Counted from the stretch's first letter, positions 51,340-62,053 are shown. The stretch is 64,000 nt of DNA from Bursaphelenchus xylophilus (GCA_904066235.2 CAJFCV020000002.1:9734001-9798000); one strand, 5' to 3'. Notes: generated from the sequence alone by a model not told the origin. Program-made: numbers and translations.

Positions 51340-51740
51340 AAAGTGCACCCGAAATTCCACCGTCTCCAAAAATGCGGCCATAATTTCGACCCCTACGCCT
51401 GAACCCACACCCAAACCCGACGAATCGTGTCTCATTGGGGTCGAATTTTAATGGTGAGGAGACGGGGGGAATTTCGTTCTTTGTGGAAAAATGGGCAAAG
51501 GAAGAAGAAGAGTTACTCAAAAGATGGAGTATGAATAAGATAGCGAGGCTCGGGCTGGAAGCAGGGAGATGTGGGGCGAAATGGACGGCCCGAACGGCCC
51601 AATTTGAAGGTCGCACTATTCTTTTTTTTTGCGTTCCTTTCTTCTGTTCCATCCCCCAAACACCCCTATCTCATCAAATTCGCCCAACAATCCGTCTCGG
51701 AATCAGCACCGGGATTATCGAAAAGGTCTGCAAATTGATT
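51340..51740. other. GC-balanced block with open frames on both strands
   Basis: A plus frame (51435-51950) and a minus frame (51122-51652) overlap here. The plus frame could end at a weak donor AAAAG|GTCTGC (51725) and join in phase to the orphan exon at 52613, but its peptide has no recognisable domain. Left uncalled. Confidence 0.25.
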
Positions 51741-51784
51741 ACAATTGTAATGACGAGGGGTCATAGGATTAGGGGAGTTGGTCA

Positions 51785-52255
51785 GTTGGAGGGACCAAGA
51801 GGTCATTATGAGTCACTGCTTAAGGTCTTGCACAGTGCAGAGAGGGTTTTTTTGAGAGGAAGTTTTTTTGCACAGTGCAGTAGGAATTTCAGGGTAAAAT
51901 ACGAACCTGATCGGCAGATACGTCATATGACCTTTTGTCTAGTCATATGACGTTCCTGGCCAGCTTCAGATACAAAAATGGTCACTATGGGTCATCGCTC
52001 AACATTTTGCACAGTGCAGAAGGGTTTTTTTGAGAGAAAATTTTTTTTGCACAGTGCAGTGTGAATTTTAGGGTAAAATACGAACATCATCGTCAGATAA
52101 GTCATATGACCAGGCAAAAGGTCATATGACGTTCCTGGCCAGCTCGAGATAAAAAAATTATCATTTTGAGGTACTGTTCAGCTTTTTGCACAGTGCAGAG
52201 GCGCTTTTTGAAAAAAAATTTTTTGCACAGTGCAGTAAAAATTTTAGTTTTAAAA
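51785..52255. repeat. ~180 bp tandem repeat, 2.6 copies
   Basis: Each unit has two TTGCACAGTGCAG motifs about 45 bp apart, then AGGGTAAAATACGAAC, then a GTCATATGAC palindrome pair and GTTCCTGGCCAGCT. Units begin near 51790, 51975 and 52155; the third is truncated before the GTCATATGAC part. Confidence 0.85.
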
Positions 52256-52612
52256 AGGTTCTAAATGTCGCAGGAATGTGTTCAAAATGTTTTTATTTCA
52301 TACGACAATTCTTGTTTTTGCCGTGCAAAAATTTTTTTTTCTCTTGCTACAGAGATCACTTAAAATTTTAAAAAAATTTATTTCTGCACAGTGCAATTAA
52401 AATTGTAAGCCAAAAAATGCGTTGCACAGTGCGATACAAAATCAAAAAACTGTAGACAAAATTTTAAGTAAAATTCGCTGTTCTACAACTCAAAATATCC
52501 TATTCAACCGCACCTTACCACCAAATATTTTACTTTTTTGTTTCCGCACAATGCAAAAATAAAATAATTTTTTTTACAAAATTATCCCCAAAAGAATTAC
52601 AGGATATTCCAG

Positions 52613-52753
52613 CAGGTGACATCTCCCAGTAGACCGTCTTTTCGACTATTAGCTTGCTTATTTTCGCTAATTATCGGAATTGTATCGTATTTCAAATTAC
52701 TGGTCATTCGACGCAATCCAAGCGTGAAATTGCCGGACAAAAGGGCGAATTAG
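52613..52753 (+). CDS. Orphan 3' exon with a membrane segment and poly(A) signal
   Basis: Open frame of 46 residues after acceptor GATATTCCAG, encoding QVTSPSRPSFRLLAC, a hydrophobic stretch LFSLIIGIVSYF and a basic tail RRNPSVKLPDKRAN before TAG. AATAAA lies at 52798-52803, 45 bp after the stop. Composition is gene-like against the AT-rich surroundings. No 5' exon is convincingly identified; the frame at 51435-51724 can join in phase but is weak. It may be the tail of a small single-pass membrane protein or a gene relic. Confidence 0.35.
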   Translation, partial: QVTSPSRPSFRLLACLFSLIIGIVSYFKLLVIRRNPSVKLPDKRAN

Positions 52754-53239
52754 CTCGATTTTTGAATGTTTCTGGAAAAATAGAGGGCTGAAATTTCAAT
52801 AAAAGTTATTTTGAAACAAATAGCAACCACTGACAATTATTTTTTTGACAGTTTTAAAAAAAATTGAATTTAAAAATCAAGTATAATATACTGAACTATA
52901 CATCAAAAATCCTTACAAAAACAGCCTAAACGGGGTTTAAAAGACCAGAAAATAATCCGCCAGATCAACTTCTCCAAACACCCCGATCAACATTACAGAT
53001 CGAAGGGCATTTTTCGACTTACGCGCAAAAATTTTTTTTTCGAAAAAAGGTTTGAAAAAAAATTTCGAAGATTTCGAAAAAAAAGTTTGCGGAGAAAATG
53101 GAGTGAGATGGGAAGGGGAGATTTAATAAAATTTGAAAAGAAACATAATCTGAAACATGTGTGGACAAGGGAAAAAGTTGGGAAGTAAAGGGTAAGGAGA
53201 AGATCGGAGGGGATTTTAAAGTAGAAGGAAGCTTCAGAT

Positions 53240-53690
53240 TTTCTTGAAATTTTGCTGATATACTCTGACAAGGACATATTTTAAGTCGTGAAAATTTTAG
53301 GTCTAGCGTTTCAAAGAGAGCCAAGATATTTCGGGGTATTTGCAGATGAGAGACTAGAGAAAATGTACAGTTAATATCTGTAGAAAATCCTTAACTTGCA
53401 GCGGCCAAAACGTTGTCAAATTTTGGGTGGTGATCCTGCCTAGGCTGCGTTATAATTCCTTAAAGTTTTAGCCCTCGGTTTTCAAAAACAGCCAAGATAT
53501 TGAACGATATCTGCCGGCGGAATGCAACAGTAACTGGGAAAGGTGGGAAAGGTGGTTTAGGGAATCAAACAAAAAAATAAGCGAAATGCGACGCTCAGAT
53601 TCTCCGCAAATCCCGGTCGAATAAATGGCGTACAGTAAGCATATGGATTCCTTAAAAATCTTAACTAATATCTGCTGCCAGGGCCAATAT
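53240..53690. mobile_element. Degenerate family B-like sequence
   Basis: Retains GCTTCAGATTTTCTTGAAAT, AATTTTAGGTCTAGCGTTTC, TTTTAGCCCTCGGTTTTCAA and GCGACGCTCAGATTCTCCGC in family B order but with heavy divergence and duplicated inner parts. Confidence 0.45.
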
Positions 53691-53810
53691 ATTCAATGAC
53701 ATTCTCAAGCCAGAAAATAAGTAGCGAAAAAGGGAAGGAGAGGCCACGGAATTTTTCGAGAACATGCAAGAGGCACTACGCTGACATATTCTTCAAACTA
53801 CCACATGTAA

Positions 53811-53960
53811 CTGTATGTCGAGAAAATAATGAGCATTCTGCCGAAAATCGCATCGCCGCCGAGAAAATAAGTTGTTTCGCGGCAAAATCGCATTTCTTTT
53901 CACTTCAGCGACACGGTCGGCGCAGCGACATTATTCTCATTTTTTCCCGACAGACTGATA
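53811..53960. mobile_element. Family A MITE
   Basis: Left end CTGTATGTCGAGAAAATAAT; right end TTTTCCCGACAGACTGATAA. Confidence 0.82.
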
Positions 53961-53969
53961 ATCTATAAT

Positions 53970-55055
53970 ACCTAGGACGGAAAACAACTCCTGAAAATTT
54001 CAGCGTATGTTCTAGTGTAAGAAAATCCAAGATATTCACCAATTTTGGCAAGCTAGAGACGATGAAAAATAAGGAGAAAGAGCTGAGAAAAAAAAAGCCC
54101 CTCAGGTTTATACTGTTATCGAAAAATCGCGTTCTTTGTGCAGAATACGAATTGAAACTCGAGAAAAGGGCAACAAAAAGGGCTTTCCAAAATGCGTTGA
54201 AACTATGGGACACAAAGAAAGTGGCGGAAAATTGGGCAATAATTGAATTTTGTCGCCACCGTCCATTCTTTTTGCCTAAAACGTCTTCAGAAGAAGATGT
54301 TGAGAAAATAAAATAAAAGGCAATTGCAGTGAAACCCTTGTACAACAAATTTTGGATACAACAAACCCCTTTTATAACAAACAATTGCAGAAGTCACAAG
54401 GGCTTATTTTAGGTCGGAATGAAACTGTATACAACGAACCTCTCTATAACAAATTAATTAAATTTTTTGGTCAGTTATGGTCCGTTTTACAGAGGATCTT
54501 ACTACATATATTATGATTTCTAAATTACAATTTTTTTCTAATAATTTTAAAGCCCTCAGGCCATACTATCAAATGGCGAAACATATTTAAATGAGTCATA
54601 AATTATCCAAATGGGATCGGCAACAGGTAATATGTATGTTCGTTATGAGGGTGCTAGAAGGGTTTTTATGAGAGAAGCGTTGATATAGAAGTGGAAAAAA
54701 ATTTTTTTAAGACGATTTAACGTTTGGAAATAGCCAAAGAAAACGCTAAATGTTTTGAAAGCTCTGGCAAAGGATTCATTTTTTAAACGATTAAAGTTTC
54801 GATAAAAACAGCCGTCAATCTCCAAAATACGAAGTGTATTTTTCGTACTATGTGACAGGCTTTTTTTTGCAAATACGAATTTATAACTAGCAAAATATCT
54901 TATTTTAGAAAAATAGGTAAAATACGACGCCCCTTCCGTAGTTTTACTTTGAAAAAGTATTTAAAAAAAATTCAAGAGCCAAGAAGGCGTATTTTACAGA
55001 GAAAATGAATCGATTTTTTGCAAATTTCAGCAATGAAACTCTGTGTAAATGTCCT
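53970..55055. other. AT-rich region, no gene
   Basis: Includes a short run of the CTATAACAAAC-type motif at 54330-54460, related to the array that follows. The 84-residue plus frame at 54062-54316 is Lys/Glu-rich and unsupported. Confidence 0.4.
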
Positions 55056-55059
55056 GTTA

Positions 55060-55700
55060 ACTCTACTACAATGAGACCTGTCTATGGCAAAAAATTTCAA
55101 AGGTCCTGGGAGTCAATTGAAGGCCAAAACGAACCTCTGTACAATGAAAAACCCATCTATAACAAACAATTTTTTTTGTTATCTTCGAATCGTTATACAG
55201 AAGTTTATTTTTTAAATCATTTTGCCCCAAAAAATGGCCACAACTCACAATAATTACATTGCCAAGCTTTCTACCTTGCAAATGTAAAAGTAAATTAGTC
55301 TATGAGAAAAAATATCTGAGGTCCCAAGAATCGATTCAACGCCAAACCGAACCTCCGTATATTGAAAAATCCCCCTAAAACAAATAAATTTTTTGGTTCT
55401 ACCCGATTCATTACACAGAGGGTTATTTTTTAAATCTTTTGACCTCAAAAATGGCCACAACTCGCAATAATTACATTGCCAAGCTTTCTACCTTGCAAAT
55501 GTAAAAGTAAATTAGTCTATGAGAAAAAATATCAGAGGCCCTAGGAGTCAATGTAAGGCCAAAACGAACCTCCATACGTTGAAAAACCCTCTATAACAAA
55601 CAAATTTTTGGCCCTTGGCGATTCGTTATACAGGGGTTTATTTTTTTAAATCTTTTTACCCCAAAAATGGCCACAACTCGCAATAATTATATTGCCAAGG
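55060..55700. repeat. ~190 bp tandem repeat, about 3.3 copies
   Basis: Units share GCCAAAACGAACCTC, TATAACAAACAA, TTCGTTATACAG and ATGGCCACAACTCGCAATAA in order; the ATGGCCACAACT block recurs near 55230, 55451 and 55667. Repeats drift at 10-20% by eye. Confidence 0.82.
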
Positions 55701-55719
55701 TTTCACCCATGCAAATATA

Positions 55720-56070
55720 ATTCCCCATTGTTTTCTCCCTCAGGGCTCTCAAGTTTCTTCCCACGTCCAAAATTAGGCCGAAGGGGGGAGTAAATGAAAT
55801 TAGCTTGACCTCGGCGCCGCCCGTCGAAAAGCGCCGCAAAAAAAGAGGGGCGAAACGAAAAGAGATCCGGCCCCAGAAATGAAAATAGACGAGGCAGGCT
55901 CTCGCTTTTGTCAACCCGGTTCGGATCTCCATTCCATCTTCTTGGACCATCTTGCAAGGCTTCGTTCTTTCTTTCCGAGGGCGCCCCCCGAAAGCCGAAA
56001 CGCACCGATATAACCAGTTATTTCGCCCGCTGGACGAAAATTGACTTGGTACGGGAATACGAAAGTAGTT
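55720..56070. promoter_or_regulatory. GC-rich block between two tandem arrays
   Basis: GCGCCGCCCGTCGAAAAGCG-type DNA with open frames on both strands (minus ORF 187 aa spans it). No domain; resembles the other GC islands. Confidence 0.3.
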
Positions 56071-56089
56071 GTGGGGAAATATGGAAGCG

Positions 56090-56890
56090 CTGCGATGACA
56101 GGGAGGAAGTTGAGAGGTAGTGACAGGAAGATTTGGGAGATTTGGGCAAGGTATACGGATTTTTTGGAGGAAACCTTGGATTTTTGATGATTTTTGGAGG
56201 GTAAAAGTAAAATACGAAACGCATTGAAAATAGTTGGGCTGCTTGATCACATGGAGAAAGTATTATACATGAGTTGTACGAGTAATGACAGGAAAATTTG
56301 GGAGATTTGGGAGAGCTATATGGACTTTTTGGAGGAAAACTTGGATTTTTGATGATTTTTGAACGAGAAAGGTAAAATACGAAATGCCTTGAAAATTGTT
56401 TATCTGTTAGATCACAGAGGTATTATACATAAGTTTCGAGTAATGACAGGAAAATTTGGGAGATTTGGGCAAGGTATACGGATTTTTTGGAGCAAAACTT
56501 GAATTTTTGATGATTTTTGGACGAGAAAAGTAAAATACGAAACGCATTGAAAATAGTTGGTCATTCTTAGATCATAACGGGTAAGATGAGCCATTCCAGT
56601 AGTGACAGGAAAATTAGAGCAGGGCAAAAGTGAATTTTTGCTAAGAAAAACGGATTTTTTGGAAATCCTTTGAGACTTCGTGATGACAATTGTAAAATAC
56701 GCAATATCCAAAATAGCAAATATTGGAGCTATAAGAAGGAAATTTAAAAAATACGAGATATTGTGACGGAGTAGAGAAATTGGGAAATTTGAGGTAAACG
56801 AATTTTTCGGAAGAAAAATTTGATTTTTCGGAAATTTTCAAAAATTCTCCAGTGATACTAATTGTAAAATACGTCGTCATAAACTAGGGT
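56090..56890. repeat. Degenerate tandem repeat, 4-5 units of ~150-180 bp
   Basis: Units share AGTGACAGGAAAATTTGGGA, GTATACGGATTTTTTGGAGG, GATTTTTGATGATTTTTGGA and AGTAAAATACGAAACGCATT in that order; starts near 56110, 56285, 56440, 56600 and 56765, the last two heavily diverged. The minus-strand open frames seen here repeat the same peptide and are by-products. Confidence 0.8.
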
Positions 56891-57253
56891 TTTATTGATG
56901 AAATTATTGATGGGGAAGTTGGAAAATAAAAAAAAGTTGAGAAAAAATTGGGACTTTGGAGAGGTAACCAGATTTTTGAAGAAACACTTCATTGTTGGGC
57001 ATTTGCACAATTTTTTCGGAAGGAAATTGAAAACTACGTAAATCCTCTTTTTCGAAGTTATCTGGAATTTCAAGTAGCCTCAACATTCAAAATGATAAAA
57101 ATTTTAAACTTTTTTCAAAAAATGTAAAAAAACCCTTTAAAAACGCAAATTAAACGCATTGCAAGGCCGAAAACTCCTTGAAAATCCTAAATACGACCTT
57201 CCACATCAATACAAACAATATGGATCCATTTTTCACAATATGCAAAAATTGTT

Positions 57254-57325
57254 AGGGGGCACCCGGATTTGAACCGGGGACCTATCGATCTGCAGTCGAT
57301 TGCTCTGCCACTGAGCTATACCCCC
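57254..57325 (-). tRNA. tRNA-Cys (GCA)
   Basis: Minus-strand 72 nt cloverleaf. The acceptor stem GGGGGTA pairs with TGCCCCC (one G-T pair). The D arm is GCTC...GAGC. The anticodon arm ATCGA-CTGCAGA-TCGAT has anticodon GCA (Cys). The T arm is CCCGG-TTCAAAT-CCGGG. The unpaired discriminator base is T, the usual one for tRNA-Cys. No intron and no encoded CCA. Box A (TAGCTCAGTGG) and box B (GGTTCAAATCC) are intact, so it should be transcribed by RNA polymerase III. A T-rich stretch follows downstream. Confidence 0.95.
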
Positions 57326-57329
57326 GCGC

Positions 57330-57890
57330 TCCGAAGGACCCAACGGAACGCGAGAAAAGAAAACGGGGAACGAGAAAGTTTATAAACAAATGGAAATACA
57401 CCTAATAAGTGAGGGGATTTCCGATTTTTTTAGAAAAAGGAATTCGGTGTGGTGACAACATGGGCTGGGGACAACTCGGACTTCCTGTAGGTTGTATAAA
57501 AGTACCGTATAAAGCATGAACTTATTTACCTGTCTGTCAATTTTAACGTAAGCTACAGAGCTGGCCTAGAGTTGGCTTGGCTCTGAAAATGGTTAAAACT
57601 GGCAAATTATAGGTTGGTCTTGTCTTCAAAAAATTTTTTTTACAATATACGGGTTTGAAAAATTTGAAAAAAATGAATAATTTTAATAGGTCGAAAATTT
57701 GAGTTTTTTTGAAACGAATTGGAAAAACAACAAAATGAATAAGGAAGCAAAATGTCGCGTTTCTTATAATTTTTGATAACAAAAAATATAAAAAAAATAA
57801 TTCTTTAGTGGCCAACAATTCTACAAAAATATACCCAAAATTTAGCAACCAATAATTTTGCACACGTAATTTTAAAATACGATTTTTTTT
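57330..57890. other. Intergenic DNA between tRNA-Cys and the next gene
   Basis: AT-rich; the minus open frame at 57543-57899 is Phe/Leu/Lys-rich and lies downstream of the stop of the gene at 57903-59264. No gene called. Confidence 0.4.
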
Positions 57891-57902
57891 ATTGTACAAA
57901 AA

Positions 57903-59264
57903 TTATTTAAAATATTTTGAATATAAATACACAACATCTATTACAACTAATCCAACCATGAGCGCGGTTTTTCGCCTTTTGGCGTCGACAGCATCGACAG
58001 TTTTGATGAGTTGTTCAAAACTTGGAATCAAAGTTGTTGCTTCAAACAATGTTGTTGTCAAAAAGTCAAGTGTAATATCTTTGGCGAACGAATCTTGTTG
58101 TTGATTCCACTTGGAAATCAGAGGCTGGCAATGATCGGAGAGTTGCTGAAAACAGTTGTAAGTGGCTTAATTATTCACCAAAGAGGTGTAATAACATGTT
58201 TTTTTTAAATACGGTTGCCGTGAAAGTTTATTTTTAAAATACGTCTTCGTGTATGAACGTTGGTTTCTCACAGCGAAAAAGCTCGACTTGCAAAGCCGTT
58301 GCTGACACTAAACAATTTAAAACTTACGATTAGAGCATAATTTGCCAATACGTATTCTTTTTTTTATTTTTTTTTTTGTTAGATTCCTAGTCCGCGCTTT
58401 GCAGAAACAACCGAGATTTTTCTTTCAGAAACCGGCCCCTTTTGGCGTTAGCCAAAAAATTCAAAATGATTTCTACCCGTAGAAGGCAACGTTTTCCACA
58501 CAAATCATTCCGCCATAGGTCAAAAATTGGCAAAACAGTGACCGTTTTTTTATAGTTTCTGCAAAAAATCGGGTATTTCTATACAAACTTTGACAGGGCA
58601 AAGCCTGTTTTCCGCATTTTGCCCATCTTCCTCGACAAAAATAATTGATTAAATCCGCTGCGCCTCAAAGCGCAAGCTAAAAACTTTAGGAATTCATAAG
58701 TAAGTGCCCTTTGTCACTACTTGTTTGCAAAATTTTTAAAGAAAAAAATGAAAGCAGCATCACATTTGTGACACTTTCTATGCAGACCAAAAGTTTGATG
58801 TTTTTCCTTACCTTTAAAAATTGAAGCTTCGATTCCAGCGTTCCACTGTTTCCCTCTTGTCTCCTTCTTTCAATCACCAATCGGCAAACCGAGTACTGAT
58901 CCACAATTGACTGCTCCATTTGCCGCTGGACGATGTCAAACCCTCGAATAAAACGATCAAGATGGCCTATCATTTTTGCTTTATATAAATCCATGGTAAT
59001 CTGCGCCTCTTCGTCGAACAAAACGTCAGTCTGTGCTGTCTCAAAAACCGCAACACTCGTCTTCATCGACTCAATTTTGGTGACATAGAAAGTCAGCTCA
59101 GGGCTGTCAACATTCCGCAGAATGGTCAACTTGAAAATCTCCAAAGTTTTTAGATATCCATCCAACTTCGAGGTGTAGAAATTAAAGCTATGGTCGAGTC
59201 GAGAAACAGGTCGAATTTTGACGCCAACTCTTTTTGGCAACGGGCTTCGAGCGACAGTATTCAT
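57903..59264 (-). CDS. Unrecognised 231-residue protein with C-terminal membrane segment (2 exons)
   Basis: Exon 1 59264-58812 (151 codons) and exon 2 58145-57903 (80 codons plus stop) join in phase 0 through TTAAAG|GTAAGG and TGTTTTCAG. Exon 2 has no ATG, so it is easily missed. The product begins MNTVARSPLPKRVGVKIRPV, is helix-rich with many charged residues (SKLDGYLKTLEIFKL; DRFIRGFDIVQRQMEQ), and ends in KRRKTALMVGLVVIDVVYLY plus eight residues, a basic flank and hydrophobic helix typical of a tail anchor. It would thus face the cytosol from an organelle or ER membrane. Acceptor CCATTGCAG lies 17 bp before the ATG, so the ATG may follow a trans-splice site or, less likely, an upstream exon. 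I do not recognise the family. The 666 bp intron contains a decayed family B element. Confidence 0.68.
58384..58770. mobile_element. Degenerate family B copy in the intron
   Basis: CCTAGTCCGCGCTTTGCAGA, CAACCGAGATTTTTC and TAAATCCGCTGCGCCTCAAA blocks in family B order (inverted). The outer termini are lost. Confidence 0.55.
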
Positions 59265-59344
59265 AAGAATGAAAGATTCTGCAATGGAGAATGTAAGGAA
59301 AATCTCCGCAAGACTACAAAAAGTTACACGATTTTATACGCAAA

Positions 59345-59627
59345 TTAATGACTAATCCGAATTACGCCCCCGGGCGATCTGAATCCGTCGGCATTCAAAT
59401 CAAGAAATGCAATGAGATCGGGAATTGCTGCAGACAAAAAATAAAATTGAATTAGCGAAAAAACTAAAAATTTTGTGACGTAAAACAGAGTCAACCCCCT
59501 CAACAACGAACCGTATGTGATAAAAAAAAATTATTCGTTATAAAATTTCTTGATTAAAATGGCTCGTTTTGGGCAAAAATCAACGCTTACGTCCTTTGAA
59601 ATCATTGTTATTGACAAGTTTCGCCAT
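59345..59627 (-). CDS. Possible upstream exons or 39-residue mini-gene
   Basis: Two blocks, 59627-59591 and 59427-59345, join in phase (GGA C|GTAAGC; GTCTGCAG|CA) to give MAKLVNNNDFKGPIPDLIAF followed by LDLNADGFRSPGG and VIRISH before TAA. Both look coding and are flanked by good splice sites. TTGTTTTAG lies 19 bp before the ATG as a likely trans-splice acceptor. The stop lies 81 bp before the ATG of the 231-residue protein, a spacing seen in nematode operons. Alternatively, a weak donor at ATTA|GTCATT would join it in frame to the acceptor at CCATTGCAG, making these the 5' exons of that gene. I cannot choose between the two readings. Confidence 0.4.
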
Positions 59628-59649
59628 TTCGGAGTTCAACGCCCAACTA

Positions 59650-60450
59650 AAACAACAAATACTGACCTTTTCCACGAACAGTCCACTACTTTATAACACA
59701 TCAAACTACTCTTTAATCGGCCCGTAAAAGGTAAACATGCCAATAAAATCACATTTTACTTCCCCACGCGATTTTTATGACCTCTACTAATTTAATTTAT
59801 ACAAAGTCATCAATTTAGACAACAAACTCGAAGGAAGAATTGAACGCCCGGTCATGTTATTACGTTGGAAATCCCTCGGCACCCTTTTCCACCCTACCTT
59901 GGCGTCTATTTGCGAAGTGCATGAGGAATATAATGGGAGCGAGAGGAGGTCTCGGCGGCAGCTGCGCTCCCTTCCTTTTCTCGTCGCATTTTCGGAGGGT
60001 TGTTTATGCAAATTCATAAAGGAAGTGAATGAACACGCGTCGAAAAGCTAATTTAATTTTTATATTCTTGAGGGAATGCTCGAAACGCAACGCTCAGATT
60101 TGCTCTAAATTTTGCACGCTAGGCAAGTATATATCACATAAATCCGCAGAAAGTACAACAACCAATATGTAATTATTTTTTCCGAAAAAAGAGTGTGAGA
60201 AATTCATAGAGCGAGCAGAGATAACAACGTAAAAACAAAATTTACAATGTTATATAGCAAATCACAGTAATATATCGCATAAACAATATCGAAATGTATA
60301 GTAGTACATACATAACAATTAACAATAACTGCAAAGTACATTTAAGAGTATTACAACATCATCCAAAGTCTACTGAGTTAGTCATAGTAAATCGGAGATA
60401 ATAATCTATGATGCCTTATAATAATATGAGGCATAATGTAAAAATATTCT
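59650..60450. other. Intergenic DNA
   Basis: A small GC-balanced block at 59840-60020 lies just upstream of the exons above and may be their promoter. A family B terminus fragment (GAAACGCAACGCTCAGATTT) lies at 60074-60125. The rest is AT-rich. Confidence 0.35.
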
Positions 60451-60451
60451 A

Positions 60452-61590
60452 GGGCTCTAGTTTCGTTGGGTGTCGTTGTTGAGGCCACAGTAGGGAGGGA
60501 GCACTCCCCTAAAGCCAAACAAAGTTGGCCCCAGTGCCTACATCACTTTTTGTGATGTAGACCCCATGGTCTGGATTTCTGTCGGAGCCACGGATGCCAA
60601 GGAGGGCCTATCCTAACTTATACTGGGGTGTTTCCGCTCGGTTCAAGCGGCGGACTTCTCGTTTCGGCCGGTATTTCCGTATTGCCGGTCGTGGCTTATA
60701 TCAGCTTCACAGTGGCACTTCTTTCACTACTCCTTGTTGTACGAAAATGCTGGGAAAAGTGGGACGACTTTCTGGAGTATCGGTTGTAACATAGAAACAA
60801 AACTGCATATTTTATGCAACTTTGCCATCCCCCTAATTTGAACGTACTGCTCAAAACTTACCCGCACGATCCTCCGAAAACTTACCGTAGTGAAGCTGAA
60901 AAAAGAATAGTGTTTTTTGACCTCATAACCCGTGGCTGGCCCGTGGGACGTTTTCAGCCGGAACCATAGCGCACGACCGCGGTATAGAGGCGAGCTTTCG
61001 CTACATTACCCGCGTTGGGGACCTCGTTGACCCGCCTTAACTTCGTGCCAGCCACATGGCCCCTGCTCATGGCTGCTCGGAGGGGAATGAGGACTTCGGC
61101 CGAGCGCCCCAGGTCTCGGCACCACCAATTACCGAACTCTGCGGCGTATCGATGGCTCCAGCTTGCTTTATCCGAAGCAGCCGTCACCACTGGGTTAGGT
61201 CGGGTTTATAACTTTGGCCAAAGGCCTTGAACATCCAATCCCCCCATCGCTCTTCCACATCAACAGCCTCCGCTCGGTTTAGGGGATGGCAAGTCGCTAT
61301 ATACTATTAACTTTTTTGGTGTTACAACCGATACCCCAACGTCCATTCCCACTTTTCCCAGCACTTTCACAAGGACTAGTGAAAGTAGAGCCCCCGTTCC
61401 ACCGTTGGTCACCAGCGCCGGGTCAACGGAATACCCGGGGTACTCCGATTACCCGCCCTCGACCTCCGGTACTAGCCCCAAGTGTAAGAAGGGGTCAACC
61501 CTCCCGACATCCAAGACCCGAACAGGTCCGAGACCCCCGACTCCCTGCCTACTGTGACCACAACATTGACACCCAACGAAAATAGAGTCC
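60452..61590. mobile_element. GC-rich foldback element with ~340 bp inverted arms, TA-flanked
   Basis: Outer ends GGGCTCTAGTTTCGTTGGGT and the complement ACCCAACGAAAATAGAGTCC are flanked by TA (60450-60451, 61591-61592). Arms (about 60452-60795 and 61315-61590) are imperfect; the inner arm ends, with TGCTGGGAAAAGTGGGA and GTATCGGTTGTAACA, match well. The 0.5 kb centre is unusually GC-rich, with no transposase. It is a non-autonomous TA-target DNA element unlike families A-E. Confidence 0.75.
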
Positions 61591-61687
61591 TACTTCTCGT
61601 TTTTATGAAGGCTCTCCACCCTTCATAGAGCAAAAAACTCCGATTACTACAACTAACCTCATTTACAATAAAAAAAACTAATAAATC

Positions 61688-62002
61688 TTATGAATGACAA
61701 ACACAAGGTATAATACAACGATTACCGATACCATTTGTTGCCGAATTATGCCGTCCAATTGCTGTGTCAATTGTCGAGGTCAGGTGTCCTTTGTATGGAT
61801 GAACAATGGTCGATGTTTGAACTGAAGTTGGAGAAGGGAAATCGAAGCGAAGTTGCTGTGAAGATGGTGTGCAGATGCGAAGAAATCTGTAAATAAGATG
61901 GGTCAACAACTCATAAACAAGGACAATCAATAGGTACAGAGGACGTAGCTCGAGAAAAAATACAATACCCAGCTGCACCCTCTGTTCAAGTGATTTCATC
62001 AA
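61688..62002 (-). other. Open frame of uncertain status
   Basis: Minus frame of 104 residues with a hydrophobic patch (LRPLYLLIVLVYELLTHLIY). A TTTTGCATTGTATATTTAG acceptor-like site precedes it and TTTACAG lies within. It could be the 3' part of the decayed gene at 62054-62835, but phases do not join cleanly. Confidence 0.25.
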
Positions 62003-62053
62003 ATTCTACGTTCTTTCTAAATATACAATGCAAAAAAATGAAACGGAACTCAC

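Noticed and set aside
51122..51652. 176-residue minus frame opposite a 171-residue plus frame
   Set aside because: Both strands open over the same GC-balanced block; neither has a domain or clear exon edges.
55687..57086. Set of similar minus-strand frames that look like a repeated protein family
   Set aside because: They are translations of the tandem repeat at 56.1-56.9 kb; the repetition is at DNA level and units carry stops and frame shifts.
59687..59730. Additional 5' exon (MCYKVVDCSWK) joined to the block at 59646
   Set aside because: The implied intron would be only about 20 bp, below any normal nematode intron; the frame match is probably chance.
60954..61190. 78-residue minus frame in the centre of the foldback element
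   Set aside because: GC-rich spacer with overlapping frames on both strands; no transposase motif.
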